NCBI GenBank assembly: GCA_021774875.1
Contig: JAJFIP010000227.1
Location: forward strand, 1-34,413
Direction of reading: 5' to 3'
DNA: 34,413 bases
From: Emcibacter sp.
GTDB taxonomy: Bacteria; Pseudomonadota; Alphaproteobacteria; Sphingomonadales; Emcibacteraceae
Below are positions 32,778-34,413 of this stretch, in pieces. Position numbers and translations under genes: made by a program. The notes beneath the pieces were generated by a model. The model did no database searches. It was not told the origin of the DNA and was given only the letters and a program-made list of their open reading frames with translations. Numbering within the stretch: the first letter of the stretch is position 1; every line of letters begins with the position of its first letter.

Positions 32778-34413
32778 TTGCTTAGATTGAATGCAATGGT
32801 GGTAAAATATCTTCATTTGGCCGGACTTATTTTTTGCCTCAACATTATCATTGCGGTGAAGGCTAATTCACATGTTGATCATGATATGGAATCGGTCAGG
32901 CATGTTGTTGAACAATATGCGCTTGCGATTATTGATGGTGATCGCGAATTGCTTGACAGGATATTGTCTAAAAGTGAGCAAAGTTCTTTTGGATTGGGAG
33001 GGCCGTGGACTGCCCCGAAATTTGGTTTTACCAATGTTGATATGAGCAAAGCCAGATACCAAATTACGGAAACTGGTGTGACGGTTGGTCCGGTTGCTTT
33101 TTCGGTGGAAAAGCAGGTATGGACATTCATTTGGGATATGAAACTCGTAAAGGAAAAAGATGGCCATTGGCGTATCCTTACCATTAAATCGACAGAAAAA
33201 TTACATGAAGAACTATATGCAAATGGTCTGGCGGCACAGGGTATCTCTTATCCTGTAAAAATTCATATTCGCGACGATAAAGGCCATCCGGTGGCAGCCC
33301 GTATCAATATTCGGGATAGCAAGGGTGAATATTGGCCGCCAAGGTTTCATAATAAAAAGATAGCGACTTTCTTTCGGGATGATGTGGGGGGGGATGTTTT
33401 TATGGGAGGCAATATATATGCCTATGTCAAGTCCGATCCAATAGCAGATTTGCCGCCAGGTGATTATACAATAGATGTGGCAAAGGGCATGGAATATGGC
33501 ACCGCGCACATGAATTTTACGGTAAAAGAAAGTGCTCAGAACTCGCTTGATATTACCATTGGGCGGCAATTCGATATGGCCGCCAGAGGCTGGTATTCTG
33601 GTGACACACATATCCATTTTGTCGGGGATTATAACGCCCAGCTGGAAGCCGAGGCAGAAGGATTGAATGTGGCCAACATTCTAGCCACAGCCTGGGGCCC
33701 ACTTGTAACAGATATAGACAGATTTACCGGGGCGCCAAGCAAAATATCGACGGAAAATCACATAGTATATGTCAATCAGGAAACCCGTCATGGGGTTTTA
33801 GGTCATACAACGATGCTAAATCTCAAAAAATTAATTCATCCGCTGGCTTGGGGCGGTATTGCGGGTATGCAGGAAGGGGTTGTTGGCGGCTATGATTATC
33901 CATCGATGGCTCAGCTTGCCGACGAGGCCCATAAGCAGGACGGAATTGTCACGTGGGCGCATTTTCCAGATCCTGCGGGTGAGGTCGCTATCGATATTGC
34001 ATTGGGAAAAATAGATGCTGTGGATATTTTTACCTGGCAGGATGGATTTTCGCCGGGCTTTCCCGCTGCTGACGGAGCAGCAACGCCAAGCCCTGTAGAT
34101 TATTGGTATAAATTTCTGAATACCGGGTCACGTCTTCCTGCTACAGCGGGTACAGATAAAATGTATAATATTCAAACCATTGGTTCGGTAAGAACATATG
34201 CTTTTGTGGGAGACAAACCCTTTACTTATCAAGCATGGATTGATGCCATAAAGGCAGGACGGACATATGTTACAACCGGTCCGCAGATCTCCTTTTTGGC
34301 AGATGGCAATCCAATCGGATCCATCTTAAAACCTGAGCAAGGAGATATGATTGTCTTGAAGGCTACCGTTGAAATTCCCAAAGGCTATCCGGCGGATTAT
34401 CTGGAAATTGTCC
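32778..34413 (+). CDS. Exported CehA/McbA-family metallohydrolase, 3' end outside the window
   Basis: The frame is open to the right edge (545 codons seen). TTG 32778 is the best start: AGGAG at 32766-32770 lies seven bases upstream, and the N-terminus then has a signal peptide (hydrophobic run to about residue 27, possible cleavage after VKA). Residues about 35-140 look like an NTF2/SnoaL-type domain and about 150-270 like an Ig-like or carboxypeptidase-regulatory domain. A PHP-type metal-binding domain begins with GDTHIHF (H278, H280), followed by H395 in WAHFPDP and D460 in AGTDKM. CehA and McbA hydrolyse the carbamate carbaryl; most relatives are uncharacterised. It has its own copy of the shared promoter element. 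Confidence 0.85.
   Translation, partial: MLRLNAMVVKYLHLAGLIFCLNIIIAVKANSHVDHDMESVRHVVEQYALAIIDGDRELLDRILSKSEQSSFGLGGPWTAPKFGFTNVDMSKARYQITETGVTVGPVAFSVEKQVWTFIWDMKLVKEKDGHWRILTIKSTEKLHEELYANGLAAQGISYPVKIHIRDDKGHPVAARINIRDSKGEYWPPRFHNKKIATFFRDDVGGDVFMGGNIYAYVKSDPIADLPPGDYTIDVAKGMEYGTAHMNFTVKESAQNSLDITIGRQFDMAARGWYSGDTHIHFVGDYNAQLEAEAEGLNVANILATAWGPLVTDIDRFTGAPSKISTENHIVYVNQETRHGVLGHTTMLNLKKLIHPLAWGGIAGMQEGVVGGYDYPSMAQLADEAHKQDGIVTWAHFPDPAGEVAIDIALGKIDAVDIFTWQDGFSPGFPAADGAATPSPVDYWYKFLNTGSRLPATAGTDKMYNIQTIGSVRTYAFVGDKPFTYQAWIDAIKAGRTYVTTGPQISFLADGNPIGSILKPEQGDMIVLKATVEIPKGYPADYLEIV

Overview
The window is a dense, AT-rich catabolic region from a Gram-negative bacterium, most likely a pseudomonadote. 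A TonB-dependent outer-membrane receptor shows an outer membrane, and the mix of Pim-type acyl-CoA dehydrogenases, tandem LysR genes and many hydrolases looks like a marine or sphingomonad-type alphaproteobacterium. A gammaproteobacterium cannot be excluded from sequence alone. I saw no rRNA, tRNA, CRISPR array, transposase or integrase gene.

Layout. (1) Positions 1-8214 (+) are an operon entered mid-gene: the end of a biotin-dependent acyl-CoA carboxylase alpha subunit, its carboxyltransferase (AtuC/geranyl-CoA-carboxylase-like), a large/small acyl-CoA dehydrogenase pair, a dienoyl-CoA-reductase-like SDR, an M20 amidohydrolase, a hotdog thioesterase and an RhlG-like SDR. (2) Positions 8403-13528 (+) are a second operon: PimC-like, PimD-like and a second PimC-like acyl-CoA dehydrogenase, a MaoC hydratase and an MFE2-type SDR. 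(3) Positions 13543-15937 (-) hold a phosphotriesterase-family hydrolase and a HemL-like class III aminotransferase, divergent from two tandem LysR regulators (16121-18021, +). (4) Positions 18018-19946 (-) hold a thiolase and a GNAT acetyltransferase gene broken by an in-frame TGA. (5) Positions 20294-23921 (+) hold the TonB receptor and an exported NylB-like serine hydrolase. (6) Positions 24060-27540 (+) hold an enoyl-CoA hydratase-family protein lacking the usual catalytic acids, a C45 Ntn acyltransferase/hydrolase and a GPH-type symporter. (7) Positions 27778-32622 (+) hold a thiolase, a FadB/FadJ-type bifunctional enzyme and a NylA-like amidase. (8) From 32778 to the window end there is an exported CehA/McbA-family metallohydrolase, running off the edge.

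The main discovery is a 46-bp element of fixed length and spacing found seven times, each time upstream of a separate transcription unit and pointing toward it: 8237-8282 (+), 15982-16027 (-), 20036-20081 (-), 20152-20197 (+), 23941-23986 (+), 27545-27590 (+) and 32618-32663 (+). It has a TAG..AAA block at its left end, and a T..A.T (-10-like) hexamer followed by TAC.T at its right end, with sixteen positions invariant in all seven copies. It looks like a shared, activator-dependent promoter that ties nearly the whole region into one regulon. The LysR pair lacks it and has an ordinary sigma-70 promoter instead, so one or both LysR proteins are candidate regulators.

Working model (inference): a bulky or branched lipophilic acid, probably amide- or ester-linked, is taken up by the TonB receptor and the GPH carrier. 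It is released by hydrolases of several unrelated families, perhaps transaminated, and then degraded by beta-oxidation with both (R)-specific (MaoC plus MFE2-type SDR) and (S)-specific (FadB/FadA) branches, and by a carboxylase that would handle beta-methyl branches. No acyl-CoA ligase is present in the window, and the substrate is unknown.
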